This document shows, piece by piece, positions 10,029 through 19,708 of a stretch of DNA of 64,000 nt (its first letter is position 1; each line of letters starts with the position of its first letter). A program made the position numbers and the translations under genes. Below the pieces are notes generated by a model. That model was not told where the DNA came from and did not search any database. It worked only from the letters and a program-made list of their open reading frames with translations. The stretch is from Bradyrhizobium sp. SZCCT0148. Its GTDB lineage: Bacteria > Pseudomonadota > Alphaproteobacteria > Rhizobiales > Xanthobacteraceae. The stretch covers positions 620,001 to 684,000 of the forward strand of contig NZ_JAFCKT010000002.1 in the NCBI RefSeq assembly GCF_018129985.1. Direction: 5' to 3'.

Positions 10029-10162
10029 CTCGTGCCCCGGACGCATCGCAGCGCGCAGCGGTGCGATGCAGAGCCGGGGCCCTTCTGTCCGGACGGCGAC
10101 CGCCTGCTGGGTCCCGGTTCAGCGGCGCAGCGTTACATGCTGCACCGCGCCCGGGACACGAG
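10029..10162. repeat. REP-like element (CTCGTGCCC...GGGACACGAG family)
   Basis: The inverted ends CTCGTGCCCCGG / CCCGGGACACGAG enclose GC-rich sequence. Related copies lie at 58659-58772 and 63308-63430. It sits between two convergent genes and may act as a bidirectional transcription stop. Confidence 0.6.
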
Positions 10163-10184
10163 CACCCACGATGCCGGAATTCTC

Positions 10185-10571
10185 TCACACCAGCCGCAAC
10201 ACCACCGCCCCGAGCGCCCCCGCCCACAACGCAATGGCCGCAATGCCCTGGATCGCAAAGCCCGGACCGCGCTTGGCGGCCGCCTTCGAATAGCCGATGA
10301 AATAGACGACGCGGCCGATGATCCAGACCGCGCCGAGCGCTGCCGCGATGCCGTCGCCGATATAGACAGCGAACAGCCAGAGCGCCGGCAGAAAGATCGG
10401 CATCCACTCCAGCGTGTTCATCTGGATGCGGAAGGCGCGTTCGAAATCCGGATGGCCCGACATTGCCGGCACCTTGACGCCGGTGGTGCTGCGCGAGCGC
10501 GACACGTTGATGCAGGTGAAGAAATAAAATGCGATCGCCAGCAGCGTGACGAGAGCGGTGAAATGATACAT
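10185..10571 (-). CDS. MAPEG-family integral membrane protein
   Basis: About 128 residues with four hydrophobic segments (for example MYHFTALVTLLAIAFYFFTC). The MAPEG-like pattern is RSRSTTGVKVPAMSGHPDFERAFR in the first loop, then QMNTLEWMPIFLP and AVWIIGRVVYFIGY. The family includes membrane glutathione S-transferases, but bacterial members like this one mostly lack an assigned reaction. The frame opens at TTG 10604, overlapping the stop of the upstream gene, but ATG 10571 immediately precedes the first membrane helix and has an AAGGGA upstream. It lies at the 3' end of the ABC/AttH gene group. Confidence 0.8.
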   Translation of the reverse strand: MYHFTALVTLLAIAFYFFTCINVSRSRSTTGVKVPAMSGHPDFERAFRIQMNTLEWMPIFLPALWLFAVYIGDGIAAALGAVWIIGRVVYFIGYSKAAAKRGPGFAIQGIAAIALWAGALGAVVLRLV

Positions 10572-10600
10572 CGCGGAATTCCCTTGAAGAGGTCGCGGCT

Positions 10601-11683
10601 TCAATAGCCGGTCAGCTCGAGATAGCCAACGCCGTCATGCGTCCCGGCAAAGCTGAGCGGCCCCTCCCAGTAGGAGAAGCCGGTCCCCATCCAGGCTTTT
10701 GGATTGAGCGGCTTGCACAGGATCGAGAGCGATCGCGACGGGATCGCGATCTGCCATTCCACCGGCAGCTTGCGTCCGGCGACCTCCGCCGTCGCCTTCG
10801 GGACCATTTGAATGTCCCCGCCCGCGATCATCTGGGTCTCGCCGGCAGCGCTGATCCAGTTGCCGAACGGATAATCCCGCCCGTCCTTCTGCCGCAAACG
10901 ATACAGCATCAGCTTGTCGCCGGACGCGAGATGCAGCGACAGCCAGTCCCAGCCGGTCTGGTCGGCATCGAGCGGCTGGCTGCTCCATTCTCGGTCCATC
11001 CAGGCCTGGCCCGAGACATCGACCGGCTTGTCGTCGATGGTGAGCGTGCCGCGGGCGCGGTAGAACGGCTGGCTGTAGTAATAGGACGCCTGGCCGCGCT
11101 CCGACTTGCGGCTGTAGCCGCGGTCGCCCTGCAGCACGACGGGACGATCGGCCTCCAGCGTCAGCGCGTAGCTGAAATCGGTACTGGACGCCTTCAGCGC
11201 CAGCGGCGCCAATGTGCGATCGTCGGTGCTGTCAAAACCCTTCAGCTCCCAGTCGTCGATCCAGGCATCGAACGGCTTGGCCGTGACGCCGGCCTGGCCC
11301 ACGCCGCCGCGTGAAAACACCTCGGTGAAACGGTGGGTGTCGGCCCGCGTCACGGCGGCATGCGCCATCCAGACCTGCTGATTGGCCCAGCCCTCGCCTT
11401 GCGGGCCCGGCTGCGCCGCCTGACGAAACAGCGTCCATTGCAGGCCGCAAGCCGCGCCGCTGAAATCAACGAGGTTTGCCGTCAGATACCACCACTCGAT
11501 ACGAAACTCCGGATGCGGCCCGTGATCGCCGGGAAAGGCAAACAGCTTCCCCGGAGTCACCTTCGCAAAGCCATCCGCCTTCTCACCCAGCCCCGCGTAG
11601 CCCTGCGCACCGGCCTGCCGCGCGAGAGCAAGCGCAGCGATGCCGCCGGCGAAGGCCCGGCGTGAGATCCGATCAACGCTCAT
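10601..11683 (-). CDS. AttH / carotenoid 1,2-hydratase-like lipocalin-fold protein
   Basis: The 360 residues start with a Tat-like signal (SRRAFAGGIAALALA). The AttH/CrtC pattern follows: GDHGPHPEFRIEWWYLTANL, then ASYYYSQPF and QAWMDREWSSQPL, with two lipocalin-like barrels expected. Members encoded beside FtsX-type ABC permeases are thought to handle hydrophobic or lipid-like molecules in the periplasm; carotenoid chemistry is unlikely here. It overlaps the 3' end of the permease gene by 11 bases, so the two are co-translated. ATG 11683 is preferred over TTG 11689. Confidence 0.82.
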   Translation of the reverse strand: MSVDRISRRAFAGGIAALALARQAGAQGYAGLGEKADGFAKVTPGKLFAFPGDHGPHPEFRIEWWYLTANLVDFSGAACGLQWTLFRQAAQPGPQGEGWANQQVWMAHAAVTRADTHRFTEVFSRGGVGQAGVTAKPFDAWIDDWELKGFDSTDDRTLAPLALKASSTDFSYALTLEADRPVVLQGDRGYSRKSERGQASYYYSQPFYRARGTLTIDDKPVDVSGQAWMDREWSSQPLDADQTGWDWLSLHLASGDKLMLYRLRQKDGRDYPFGNWISAAGETQMIAGGDIQMVPKATAEVAGRKLPVEWQIAIPSRSLSILCKPLNPKAWMGTGFSYWEGPLSFAGTHDGVGYLELTGY

Positions 11684-14135
11684 TGGCAAATACCTTGACG
11701 AGGTTGGCCGGCTGCATCCGCGCCAGCCGTATCACCGGCAACAGCGCCGCAAGCATCGACGCGACCAGCGCCACCGCGACCAGCTCGACCAGTTGCAGCG
11801 GGAAAATATGAAATGGCAGCCGCCAGCCGAACGCCTTCACGTTCACGATCGCGATCAGGCACCACGCCACCAAGAGGCCGAGCGGCACCGCGAGCAGCGC
11901 CGTGAACAGCGCTACCGACAGCGTCTTGGTCAATTCGATCGCGGCAAGGTGCGGCCGCGTGATGCCGATCGCCCATAGCGGCGCAAGCTGTGGCAGGCGG
12001 GAATTCGCCAGCGTCAGCAGGCTCGTGAACAGCGCGATCCCGGCGACACCGAGCGTAAAGGCATTCAACGCAGACGTGACAGCAAAGGTACGGTTGAAGA
12101 TGCGGATCGATTCGGCCTTCACCGTCGCCTGGTCGGCAACGCTTCGATCGTCGAGCGCGAACTGTTTCTGCAACGCCCCGATCAGGCCCGGGATGTTCTC
12201 CTTGGCGACGATCAGCCCGATCCGCGTCTGCGGTGTCTGCGGAAACTGCCGGATCAGCGCGGCGACATTGACGGTCAGCTGGCCCTTTGGGTTCCCGTAA
12301 TCGGCGTAGATGCCGACGATGTCGAGCTCCCAATTCCCGCCCGGCGCCGGCACCTCGATGACGTCGCCGATGCGGACGTTGAGACGGCGGCTGAGCTGCT
12401 CGCTGATGAAGGCGGCATTGCCCGGCACGAGCCGGGTCCAGGCCTGCGGCGCGGCCTCCAGCAGCGGCCAGCGCTCGCGATATAGCGCGTGATCGGGCAG
12501 GCCGAGCAACTCCACCGGCTGGCCCTGAACCTGCGTGTCGGCGCGGCCGCCCGACAGGACCGCCTGCACGTCGCTGCGCTCTTTCAGCCAGTTGCGGATC
12601 GCAACACCTTGCCCATTGTCGGAGGCGTTGATGTAGACGTCGGCTGCGAGCCGCCCGTCGAGCCAGCCAAGAAAGGTCCGGCTGAACGTCTCCACCATGG
12701 TGGAGACCCCGACATTGACGGCGAGGGCAAGCAGCAGCGCCATCAGCGCCAGCGACAGTCCGGAGAGTTGCTGCCGGCTGTCCGCCCAGAACCACAGCGC
12801 AAGCGGTCGCCGCGCAGCGCGTTGTCCTGCGAGCAGGAGAAGTTCGAGGAGGGCCGGCAGGATCAGCGCCGCACCGAGCATCAGGGCCGCCAGCAAGCCG
12901 AAGCCCGCGATCAGCGATTGGCCATAGCCAAGCAGCAGCAGCCCGACGGCGAACACGGCACAGGCGGCAAGACTCTGCAGGACCAGCCAGCGGCGCTGCC
13001 GCTGTTGCCAGGCGCGCGGCTGCGCCGTCGTCAGCACCGGCATCCTGATCGCCTTGATCAGGCTGGTCGTCGCCGCAACGAGCGCGCCGGCAATGCTGAT
13101 GCCGATGCCGGCGAACCACCATTCGGGTCGCAAGCTGAGCTGCCCCGGGATCTGTGCGCCATAGAGTCCGCGCAGCGACGCTGCGACGTCGGACAGCAAC
13201 ACGGCCGCGATGAAATAGCCGCAGACGAGCCCGATCAGGCCTGCGACCAGCGCTAGCGCGACGAGCTCCACCACAAGGACGGTGTTGACCAGCCGCGCCG
13301 AGGCGCCGCAGGCGCGCAAGGTGCGCAGCATCGGCAGCCGCTGCTCGAAGGCGAGGCCGACGGCGGAATTGACAATGAACAGGCCGACGAAGAACGACAA
13401 CAGGCCGAACGCCGTGAGGTTGAGATGAAAACTGTCGGTGAGGCGCTCCAGTTCGGTCTCCGCGGTCGGCTCGACCCGCTGCAACTGGTCTCCGACGACG
13501 CTGGCGAGCGCCGCGGGCTTGCTCTTCGGCTGGCCGATCAGAAGCCGCGAAACCTGATCCGGTTTGTTCAGCAGACGCTGCGCCACGCCGATGTCGACCA
13601 CCAGCACGCCGGGCGCGAGATGCGGCAGCACGCGCAGAGGCGGCAGCTTTGCGCCGTTGCTGATCGGAACCGACGCGCCTTCGGCTTCTTGCAGGTCGCT
13701 CAGCGTCTCGGGTGCCACCAATGTCTGGCCCGGCGGGGCCACGAAGCTGCTCAAATCGGAGGCGCCGAGCCGCGGTGCGTTGCCGATTTCGACCGGCAGC
13801 GTCACCGGCTCGATGCCGAGCAGCCGCAGCGAGCGGCCGTTGACCTGGACGCGGCCCTCCAGCGTCGGCGAAACCGGCCAGCCGGCGCGGCGGAGTTTCA
13901 CGTACAACTCTTGCGGAAAGGTCGCCGCATCAGGCGCGACCAGCATCGCGGTGCGTGCGCCACCGAAGGTCGCCGCAGCGCGGTCGTAGGCGGTGCGGGC
14001 CTGCTGGTTGATGGCCTGCACACCGCTCCACAGCGCCGTCGCCGCGATCAGCCCGACCAGAAGCGTCGCGAACTGCATCTTGTGACGCCGCCAATGGCTG
14101 AGCAGCACCGCGAGCACCCACAGCGCGCGTCTCAT
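11673..14135 (-). CDS. ABC transporter permease with two FtsX domains (YbbP-like)
   Basis: The 820 residues fit the ten-helix YbbP type of type VII ABC systems rather than the shorter LolC/LolE or MacB. There is one N-terminal helix (FATLLVGLIAATALWSG), a large periplasmic domain, and FtsX cores around residues 240-370 and 680-815. Such machines couple cytoplasmic ATP hydrolysis to movement of periplasmic or lipid substrates without importing them. The start overlaps the ATPase stop by ATGA (14132-14135), and the end overlaps the AttH gene. Confidence 0.88.
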   Translation of the reverse strand: MRRALWVLAVLLSHWRRHKMQFATLLVGLIAATALWSGVQAINQQARTAYDRAAATFGGARTAMLVAPDAATFPQELYVKLRRAGWPVSPTLEGRVQVNGRSLRLLGIEPVTLPVEIGNAPRLGASDLSSFVAPPGQTLVAPETLSDLQEAEGASVPISNGAKLPPLRVLPHLAPGVLVVDIGVAQRLLNKPDQVSRLLIGQPKSKPAALASVVGDQLQRVEPTAETELERLTDSFHLNLTAFGLLSFFVGLFIVNSAVGLAFEQRLPMLRTLRACGASARLVNTVLVVELVALALVAGLIGLVCGYFIAAVLLSDVAASLRGLYGAQIPGQLSLRPEWWFAGIGISIAGALVAATTSLIKAIRMPVLTTAQPRAWQQRQRRWLVLQSLAACAVFAVGLLLLGYGQSLIAGFGLLAALMLGAALILPALLELLLLAGQRAARRPLALWFWADSRQQLSGLSLALMALLLALAVNVGVSTMVETFSRTFLGWLDGRLAADVYINASDNGQGVAIRNWLKERSDVQAVLSGGRADTQVQGQPVELLGLPDHALYRERWPLLEAAPQAWTRLVPGNAAFISEQLSRRLNVRIGDVIEVPAPGGNWELDIVGIYADYGNPKGQLTVNVAALIRQFPQTPQTRIGLIVAKENIPGLIGALQKQFALDDRSVADQATVKAESIRIFNRTFAVTSALNAFTLGVAGIALFTSLLTLANSRLPQLAPLWAIGITRPHLAAIELTKTLSVALFTALLAVPLGLLVAWCLIAIVNVKAFGWRLPFHIFPLQLVELVAVALVASMLAALLPVIRLARMQPANLVKVFANER

Positions 14136-14785
14136 GCGATTCGCCCCGCATGCAAAGTGAGATGGCGGTCGAGCGTCGCTGCCAGATGCAGGCTATGGGT
14201 CACCATCAGGAAGCCGCAGCCGGTGCGCGTGACGAGGTCGCGCGTCAGCGCCAGCACGTTTTCGGCGGTGGCCTCGTCGAGATTGCCGGTCGGCTCGTCC
14301 GCCAGCAGCAGCGATGGCTTTATCGCCAGCGCGCGGCCGATCGCGACCCGTTGCTGCTGCCCGCCGGACAATTGCTCGGGATAGCGCTTCAAGAGAGTGC
14401 CGAGCCCGAGCCGCTCGACCAGTTCCTTGGTCCAGGCCGCATCGTGACGCTCGGCGATCCGCGCCTGAAAGGCCAGATTGTCCGCGACCGACAGGCTCGG
14501 GATCAGGTTGAATTGCTGGAAAACCAGCCCGATCCGGTTGCGCCGCAAGCGGGCGCGCCCTGCATCGGACAGTGCGGTAACCTCGATATCTTCCAGCCGG
14601 ATCGTGCCGCCATCGGCGGCGTCCAACCCAGCGATCAAATGCAGCAATGTGCTCTTGCCGCTGCCGGACTCGCCGGTCAGCGCGACGCGCTCGCCGGCTC
14701 TGAGGTCGAGATCGACGCCGCGCAGCACATGCACCGGCTCGCCGGCCGAGGAATAGGTCTTGGAGAGATTCTTGATGTTCAACAC
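14132..14785 (-). CDS. ABC transporter ATP-binding protein (YbbA/LolD-like)
   Basis: A 217-residue ATPase with Walker A (GESGSGKS, about 38-45), signature LSGGQQQRVAIGRAL, and Walker B followed by LLADEPTGNLD, which is typical of the LolD/MacB/YbbA branch. It is first of three overlapping minus-strand genes (ATPase, FtsX permease, AttH). The start is GTG 14785; no strong ribosome-binding site is visible and a nearby alternative is possible. Confidence 0.93.
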   Translation of the reverse strand: MLNIKNLSKTYSSAGEPVHVLRGVDLDLRAGERVALTGESGSGKSTLLHLIAGLDAADGGTIRLEDIEVTALSDAGRARLRRNRIGLVFQQFNLIPSLSVADNLAFQARIAERHDAAWTKELVERLGLGTLLKRYPEQLSGGQQQRVAIGRALAIKPSLLLADEPTGNLDEATAENVLALTRDLVTRTGCGFLMVTHSLHLAATLDRHLTLHAGRIA

Positions 14786-14885
14786 GATGAATGGCGCCGG
14801 GCGGAATTAGCGGAATTGCTGCGTAGCACACTTGCTGCGGAAATGCCGGGTTGCGTTGGTCTCGAAGCCGTTGTTAGCTCCCAAA

Positions 14886-14938
14886 ACGGCCAAATCAAAA
14901 AAGTGCCAAAAATCAAAAAAGACAGCGATGGGGGAGGA
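14886..14938 (+). promoter_or_regulatory. A-rich leader with a near-perfect direct repeat before the MFS gene
   Basis: Two adjacent copies of GCCAAA(AA)TCAAAAAAG occupy about 14889-14921, followed by a strong GGGGGAGG ribosome-binding site. The leader is AT-rich in very GC-rich surroundings. Its role is unknown. Confidence 0.4.
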
Positions 14939-14940
14939 TC

Positions 14941-16275
14941 ATGAGCGTTGAGCGAACGACGGAGATGGCCGGCAAGGCAATCGGGACCAAGGCAACGCCG
15001 AAGGGCGCCTGGACCGTCACGTTTCTCCTCTTTCTCTTCATGGTTGTGAACTTTGCGGACAAGATCGTCGTCGGTCTCGCCGGCGTGCCGATCATGACCG
15101 ATCTGAAGCTCAGCCCGGAGCAGTTCGGCCTGCTCGGCTCCTCGTTCTTCTTCCTGTTCTCGATCGCCGCCATCGTGGTCGGCTTCATCGTCAACAAGGT
15201 GCCGACGCGCTGGGTGCTGTTGGTGCTCGCGGTGATCTGGGCGCTGGCGCAGTTTCCGATGGTCGGCACGGTCTCCTTCACCACTCTGTTGATCTGCCGC
15301 ATCGTACTGGGCGCCGGTGAAGGCCCGGCCTTCTCGGTCGCGGCACACGCGATCTACAAATGGTTCCCCGACGAGAAGCGCACGCTGCCGACCGCGATCC
15401 TGTCGCAGGGCTCGGCTTTCGGCGTGATTCTGGCGGTGCCGGCGCTGAACTGGGTCATCGTCAATCACTCCTGGCATTACGCCTTCGGCGCGCTCGGCGT
15501 CGTCGGCCTGATCTGGGTCTGTGCCTGGCTTGCGCTCGGCAAGGAAGGGCCTCTGGAGGACACGCAGGTCCTGGCCGCGACCGAGCAGAAGATCCCTTAC
15601 CTGCAGCTTCTCACCTCGCGCACCTTCATCGGCTGTGTCGCCGCGACCTTCGGTGCCTATTGGGCGCTGTCGCTCGGCCTGACCTGGTTCACGCCGTTCA
15701 TCGTCAAGGGTCTCGGGTTCTCGCAGAGCCAGGCCGGCTTCATCTCGATCCTGCCCTGGGTGTTCGGTGCCACCATCGTCATTCTCACCGGCTGGATATC
15801 GCAGGTGATGATGGCCCGCGGCTACAACACCCGCGTGGCGCGCGGCGTGCTCGGTTCGGTGCCGCTGGTGCTCGGCGGCCTGATCTTGGCGATGATGCCG
15901 CATGTCCAGGGCGCGGGCCTGCAGATCGCGCTGCTCGTGGTCGGCTCGGGCCTGTGCGGGGCGATCTACGTGGTCTGCCCCCCGATGCTCGGCGAGTTCA
16001 CGCCGACGTCGCAGCGTGGCGCCGTCCTCGCGATCTACGGCGCGCTCTACACGCTGGCCGGAATCATCGCGCCGGCGGTGATGGGAGCGATGATCCAGCG
16101 TGCCGGCAGCACGATCGACGGCTACATGACCGGCTTCACCATCAATGCCGTGATCATGGTCGGCTCCGGCGTGCTCGGCCTGCTGCTGCTGTGGCCGAAC
16201 ACGGAAAAGGCCAGGCTGACGCGTGGTATGACTGCGCAAGGCCCGGCGCTGAAGAGCGCGGTGTCGCCGACATAG
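14941..16275 (+). CDS. MFS transporter, anion:cation symporter-like
   Basis: The 444 residues have about twelve predicted helices. NFADKIVVGLAGVPIM in helix 1 and FGLLGSSFFFLFSIAAI in helix 2 resemble the anion:cation symporter (ACS) group, which moves organic anions such as tartrate, phthalate or glucarate. The start has GGGGGAGG five bases upstream. It converges on the deacylase gene with a shared hairpin between them. The substrate is unknown; the neighbouring deacylase makes an N-acyl amino acid possible, but this is inference. Confidence 0.88.
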   Translation: MSVERTTEMAGKAIGTKATPKGAWTVTFLLFLFMVVNFADKIVVGLAGVPIMTDLKLSPEQFGLLGSSFFFLFSIAAIVVGFIVNKVPTRWVLLVLAVIWALAQFPMVGTVSFTTLLICRIVLGAGEGPAFSVAAHAIYKWFPDEKRTLPTAILSQGSAFGVILAVPALNWVIVNHSWHYAFGALGVVGLIWVCAWLALGKEGPLEDTQVLAATEQKIPYLQLLTSRTFIGCVAATFGAYWALSLGLTWFTPFIVKGLGFSQSQAGFISILPWVFGATIVILTGWISQVMMARGYNTRVARGVLGSVPLVLGGLILAMMPHVQGAGLQIALLVVGSGLCGAIYVVCPPMLGEFTPTSQRGAVLAIYGALYTLAGIIAPAVMGAMIQRAGSTIDGYMTGFTINAVIMVGSGVLGLLLLWPNTEKARLTRGMTAQGPALKSAVSPT

Positions 16276-16289
16276 GGGCGGGCGCCTTT

Positions 16290-16317
16290 CTTACCCTCTC
16301 CCTCCGGGAAGGGTAAG
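16290..16317. terminator. Hairpin between convergent genes
   Basis: The inverted repeat CTTACCCT ... AGGGTAAG encloses a CCTCC-rich loop in the 54 bases between two convergent stop codons. It is a likely bidirectional terminator. Confidence 0.55.
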
Positions 16318-16329
16318 CGACGGCCTCGC

Positions 16330-18045
16330 CTAATTCATTCCCTGGGCCCCGCGGATCAGCTTGCCCGGCCGCTGTCCTGTCGCCTCGCCGTGCCGCCGCG
16401 TCACCACGCCCGAGACGATGGTCGCATCATAGCCGTCGACGTCCTGCAGCAGCCGTCGCCCGCCGACCGGCAGATCGTAGTGCACTTTCGGCGGATGCAG
16501 GTGCAGCCGGTCATAGTCGATCACATTGACGTCGGCCTTGTAGCCCGGAGCAATCAGCCCGCGATCGGTGAGGCCGACCGAGAGCGCGGTCTTGCGCGAC
16601 TGCGCCGCGACCACGAACGGGATCGACAGTTTCTCGCCGCGCCTGCGGTCGCGCGTCCAGTGCGTCAGCAGATAGGTCGGGAAGCTGGCATCGCAGATGA
16701 TGCCGCAATGCGCGCCGCCATCGGACAGGCCCGGCACCGATTGCGGATCCGTCAGCATCTCGCGCGTCGCATCGAGATTGCCATCTGAGTAGTTCAGGAA
16801 CGGCACATAGAGCATGCCCTTGCCGTCGTCCGACAGCATGGCGTCGTAAGCGAGTTCCTCCGGCTGGCGGCCCTGCTTGCGTGCCTGCGGCCCCAGCGCG
16901 TTCTCCGGCGGCTGCTCGTAGTCGGGGGGATCGCCGAGCAGGAACATCTTGTCGTAGTTGGGCCGGAAGAACAGCGGATCGTCGGTGGCCGTCGCATTCT
17001 CGCTCAGGATCGCCTTGCGCACCTCCGGTTGATGCAGCTTCGCCAGCCGCTCCTGCAACGGCAGGTGCGCGATTGCCTTGTAGCTCGGATGGGTCTGGAA
17101 CGGGTTGCGCGACAGCTCGAGCCCAAGCAGGAGGCCGACGGGGCGCGCCGCGATCTGCGCGGTGATGGAGAGGCCGCGTTTGGCGGCCGCGTTGATCTCG
17201 TCGAGCGTCTGGCGCCAGCGGTTTGGCGCCTTGTCGTTCTGCGTGATCGAGAAAGAGATCGGGCATTTGGTGGCATCCGCCACCCGCAACATCATTGGCA
17301 AATCTTCGTGGATGGTGGAGAGGTCGAGCACGAATTGCAGCACGCTGCGGCCCTGGCTGTGCATCGCGCCTGCAATGGCGGTGAGTTCGTCCTCGCCAGC
17401 CTTCAGTGTCGGCGTGAAATCGCCGGTCGAGGTGCGGTGGTTGAGCGTGCGCGACGTCGAGAAGCCGAGCGCGCCGGAGCGGACCGCTTCGCCCGCCAGC
17501 TTCGCCATCGCGGCATTGTCCTCGGCAGTCGAGGGATCGCGGCGCGCGCCGCGCTCGCCCATGACATAGACCCGCAGCGCCGCATGCGGGAGCTGTGCGC
17601 CGACATCGATGTCGAAATCGCGCTTCGCGAGCCAGTTCATGTAGTCCGGAAAGCTCTCCCAGGCCCAGGGAATGCCGGCGCTCAGGACAGGCTCGGGAAT
17701 GTCCTCGACGCCTTCCATCAGCTGGATCAGCCTTGTGTGGTCGGCTAGCTTGCACGGCGCAAAGCCGACACCGCAATTGCCCATGATCGCGGTGGTGACG
17801 CCGTTCTGCGAGGACGGCGTGATATCCTGGCTCCAGGTGACCTGGCCGTCATAGTGGGTGTGCACGTCGACGAAACCCGGCGTCACGAGCTTGCCGCGCG
17901 CGTCGATTTCCTCGCGGCCCTTGGCCGAGATCTTGCCGACCTCGGTGACCTTTCCGCCGGTGATGGCGACATCAGCCTCGAACAGCTCGCCGCCGCTGCC
18001 GTCCGCAACGGTGCCGCCACGGATCACGAGGTCAGGATTGCTCAT
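16330..18045 (-). CDS. N-acyl-D-amino-acid deacylase / D-aminoacylase-family amidohydrolase
   Basis: The 571-residue metal-dependent amidohydrolase would split N-acyl-D-amino acids (or a related ureido/hydantoin-type amide). It has the family N-terminus [13 protein letters not shown], the metal motif [12 protein letters not shown], the Cys-containing [10 protein letters not shown] that supplies a bridging ligand in D-aminoacylases, and a late SDGGAHCG with the probable catalytic Asp. ATG 18045 begins the conserved [11 protein letters not shown] stretch with GGAAG upstream. The frame stays open to 18108, but the extra residues look spurious. An MFS gene follows it upstream on the same strand with a gap of about 80 bases. 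Confidence 0.87.
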   Translation of the reverse strand: MSNPDLVIRGGTVADGSGGELFEADVAITGGKVTEVGKISAKGREEIDARGKLVTPGFVDVHTHYDGQVTWSQDITPSSQNGVTTAIMGNCGVGFAPCKLADHTRLIQLMEGVEDIPEPVLSAGIPWAWESFPDYMNWLAKRDFDIDVGAQLPHAALRVYVMGERGARRDPSTAEDNAAMAKLAGEAVRSGALGFSTSRTLNHRTSTGDFTPTLKAGEDELTAIAGAMHSQGRSVLQFVLDLSTIHEDLPMMLRVADATKCPISFSITQNDKAPNRWRQTLDEINAAAKRGLSITAQIAARPVGLLLGLELSRNPFQTHPSYKAIAHLPLQERLAKLHQPEVRKAILSENATATDDPLFFRPNYDKMFLLGDPPDYEQPPENALGPQARKQGRQPEELAYDAMLSDDGKGMLYVPFLNYSDGNLDATREMLTDPQSVPGLSDGGAHCGIICDASFPTYLLTHWTRDRRRGEKLSIPFVVAAQSRKTALSVGLTDRGLIAPGYKADVNVIDYDRLHLHPPKVHYDLPVGGRRLLQDVDGYDATIVSGVVTRRHGEATGQRPGKLIRGAQGMN

Positions 18046-18124
18046 GGTGCTTCTTCCCGATGATTGTTTTGCTTGAGCGCATTTTCGGGTACGCGGTCGC
18101 GGTGTCAACCGCGGGGTAGTGCGC

Positions 18125-19342
18125 TCAGGGTTGCGTGGCAGCCTTGGCCGGCGTCCGTTCCGTGAACGGCGACAGCACCACCGTCGCCAGCATGAAGATC
18201 ACCGACGCGCCGAACACCCAGTGTGGCGCGCTCTGGTCCATGATCCAGCCGAACAGCAGCGGCGAGACGATGCCGCCGAGATTGAAGCCGGTGGAGACGA
18301 TGCCGAAGGCGCGTCCCGCGGCGCCTGCCGGCGCGGCATTGCGCACCAGCATGTCGCGCGAGGGGGCGATCACGCCGGAGAGGAAGCCTGCAGCGGTCAT
18401 GGTTGCGGTCAAGGCCCAGCCCGGCAGCGTCACCAGCGCGATCAAGAGAACGATCGCCGCGTTCGCGGCAAAGCAGGCCGCAGCGACATAGCCATGGCGT
18501 TCGGTGTGATCGGCGAGGAAACCGCCGGCCAGCACTCCGGCGGCGCTGGCGCCGAGGAACGCGGTCAGCGCGACATTGGCGATCGAGTAGGAGGTGCCGT
18601 AGCCGCTCATCAGCGCCACCACGCCGAAATTGTTGATGCCGGCCACCGACAGGCTGAGCAGCATGAACAGGGCCGTCAGCGTGATCAGCGCCGGGGTGAC
18701 GACGGCCTGCTTCGGCGCGTTCTCGTGGCCCGGTTTCGTCTTGTGGGCGCCGGCTTCGGGGATGCCGATCGCCACCAGCAGCAGCGCCACCAGAATGGCA
18801 ATGGCGCCGGATGCGATCAGCGCACCGACCCCGCCCGACACGATGACGAGCGCGGCGATGACCGCCGGCGTCACCGCGCCGCCGAGATAGCCGGCAAAGG
18901 TGTGGATCGAGAAGGCGCGGCCCATCCGCGCCTCGTCCATGTGCTCGGCCAGGATTGCGTAATCGGCGGGGTGATAAACGCTGTTGGCGAGCCCGAGCAG
19001 CACGGCGCAGGCGATCAGCGAAGCGTAGCTCACATGCAGGCCGAGCAGGATCAGCGCGCAGCCGCCGAGCATCAGCCCGATCAGCAGGATCTTGCGCGCA
19101 CCGAAATGGTCGACGAGGTAGCCGGTCGGGGCCTGCGTCAGGCCGGAGACGACGGCAAGCGTGGTCAGCGAGAAGCCGAGCTCGACATAACCGACGCCGA
19201 GCCTGTCCTTGAGGAACGGGAACAGCATCGGCAGGACCAGCAGATGGAAATGGCTGACCCAATGCGCGATCGAGATTCCGGTCAGCGTGCGCAGCGCGCT
19301 GTCCGCCTTGCCTTGCTGCGGTGCGGCGAGAATATCGACCAT
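18125..19342 (-). CDS. MFS transporter
   Basis: The 405 residues have twelve likely helices. GYLVDHFGARKILLIGL in the helix 2-3 loop is the classic MFS signature. It is co-oriented with the downstream deacylase gene, so the carrier may import or export that enzyme's substrate. This pairing is inference. The start at ATG 19342 has only a distant GGGAG. Confidence 0.85.
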   Translation of the reverse strand: MVDILAAPQQGKADSALRTLTGISIAHWVSHFHLLVLPMLFPFLKDRLGVGYVELGFSLTTLAVVSGLTQAPTGYLVDHFGARKILLIGLMLGGCALILLGLHVSYASLIACAVLLGLANSVYHPADYAILAEHMDEARMGRAFSIHTFAGYLGGAVTPAVIAALVIVSGGVGALIASGAIAILVALLLVAIGIPEAGAHKTKPGHENAPKQAVVTPALITLTALFMLLSLSVAGINNFGVVALMSGYGTSYSIANVALTAFLGASAAGVLAGGFLADHTERHGYVAAACFAANAAIVLLIALVTLPGWALTATMTAAGFLSGVIAPSRDMLVRNAAPAGAAGRAFGIVSTGFNLGGIVSPLLFGWIMDQSAPHWVFGASVIFMLATVVLSPFTERTPAKAATQP

Positions 19343-19461
19343 TGCAGTTTCGGTTTCACTCCCTGGAAGGCGCGCAAACTATCGGGGAGAGCGGTTATTT
19401 GTCCATGAACGCAGGCGCATGGCAGCTAGTGCGGGTGGGGGGCGATCCCGGCGTGGGCCGC

Positions 19462-19629
19462 TCACAACGGCTCGTCATCCGGGCCATAGCGGTCGCGCTT
19501 GGGCGTTGCCATGTCGCCGTCCTCGTAGTCGTCGTCATCGCGAGGCGGCGGAGGTGTGTTCGTCTTGCTTTCCGCCGGCTTCTTCTCGGCGATCCCAGAC
19601 GGCTCGCTTGGCTTGCAGATCTTGGTCAT
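19462..19629 (-). CDS. Small Pro- and acid-rich hypothetical protein
   Basis: A predicted 55-residue protein starting MTKICKPSEPSG. It has a run of prolines followed by DDDDYEDGD and ends GPDDEPL. It has no membrane segment or known motif and is probably disordered. GGGA lies six bases before this ATG; ATG 19656 is an alternative. The composition looks protein-like rather than random GC-rich reading, but I do not recognise a function. Confidence 0.5.
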   Translation of the reverse strand: MTKICKPSEPSGIAEKKPAESKTNTPPPPRDDDDYEDGDMATPKRDRYGPDDEPL

Positions 19630-19708
19630 GGCTGGTCCCGGATGGTGATGCTGCATCCGATCCTATCCGGAAGATATGTGCGGTTTCTGACCTGCCGCAA
19701 GCAGGCCC

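Noticed and set aside
14779..16239. 486-codon minus-strand frame opposite the MFS gene at 14941
   Set aside because: Almost wholly charged and Gln/His-rich with no hydrophobic core; antisense to an obvious membrane protein.
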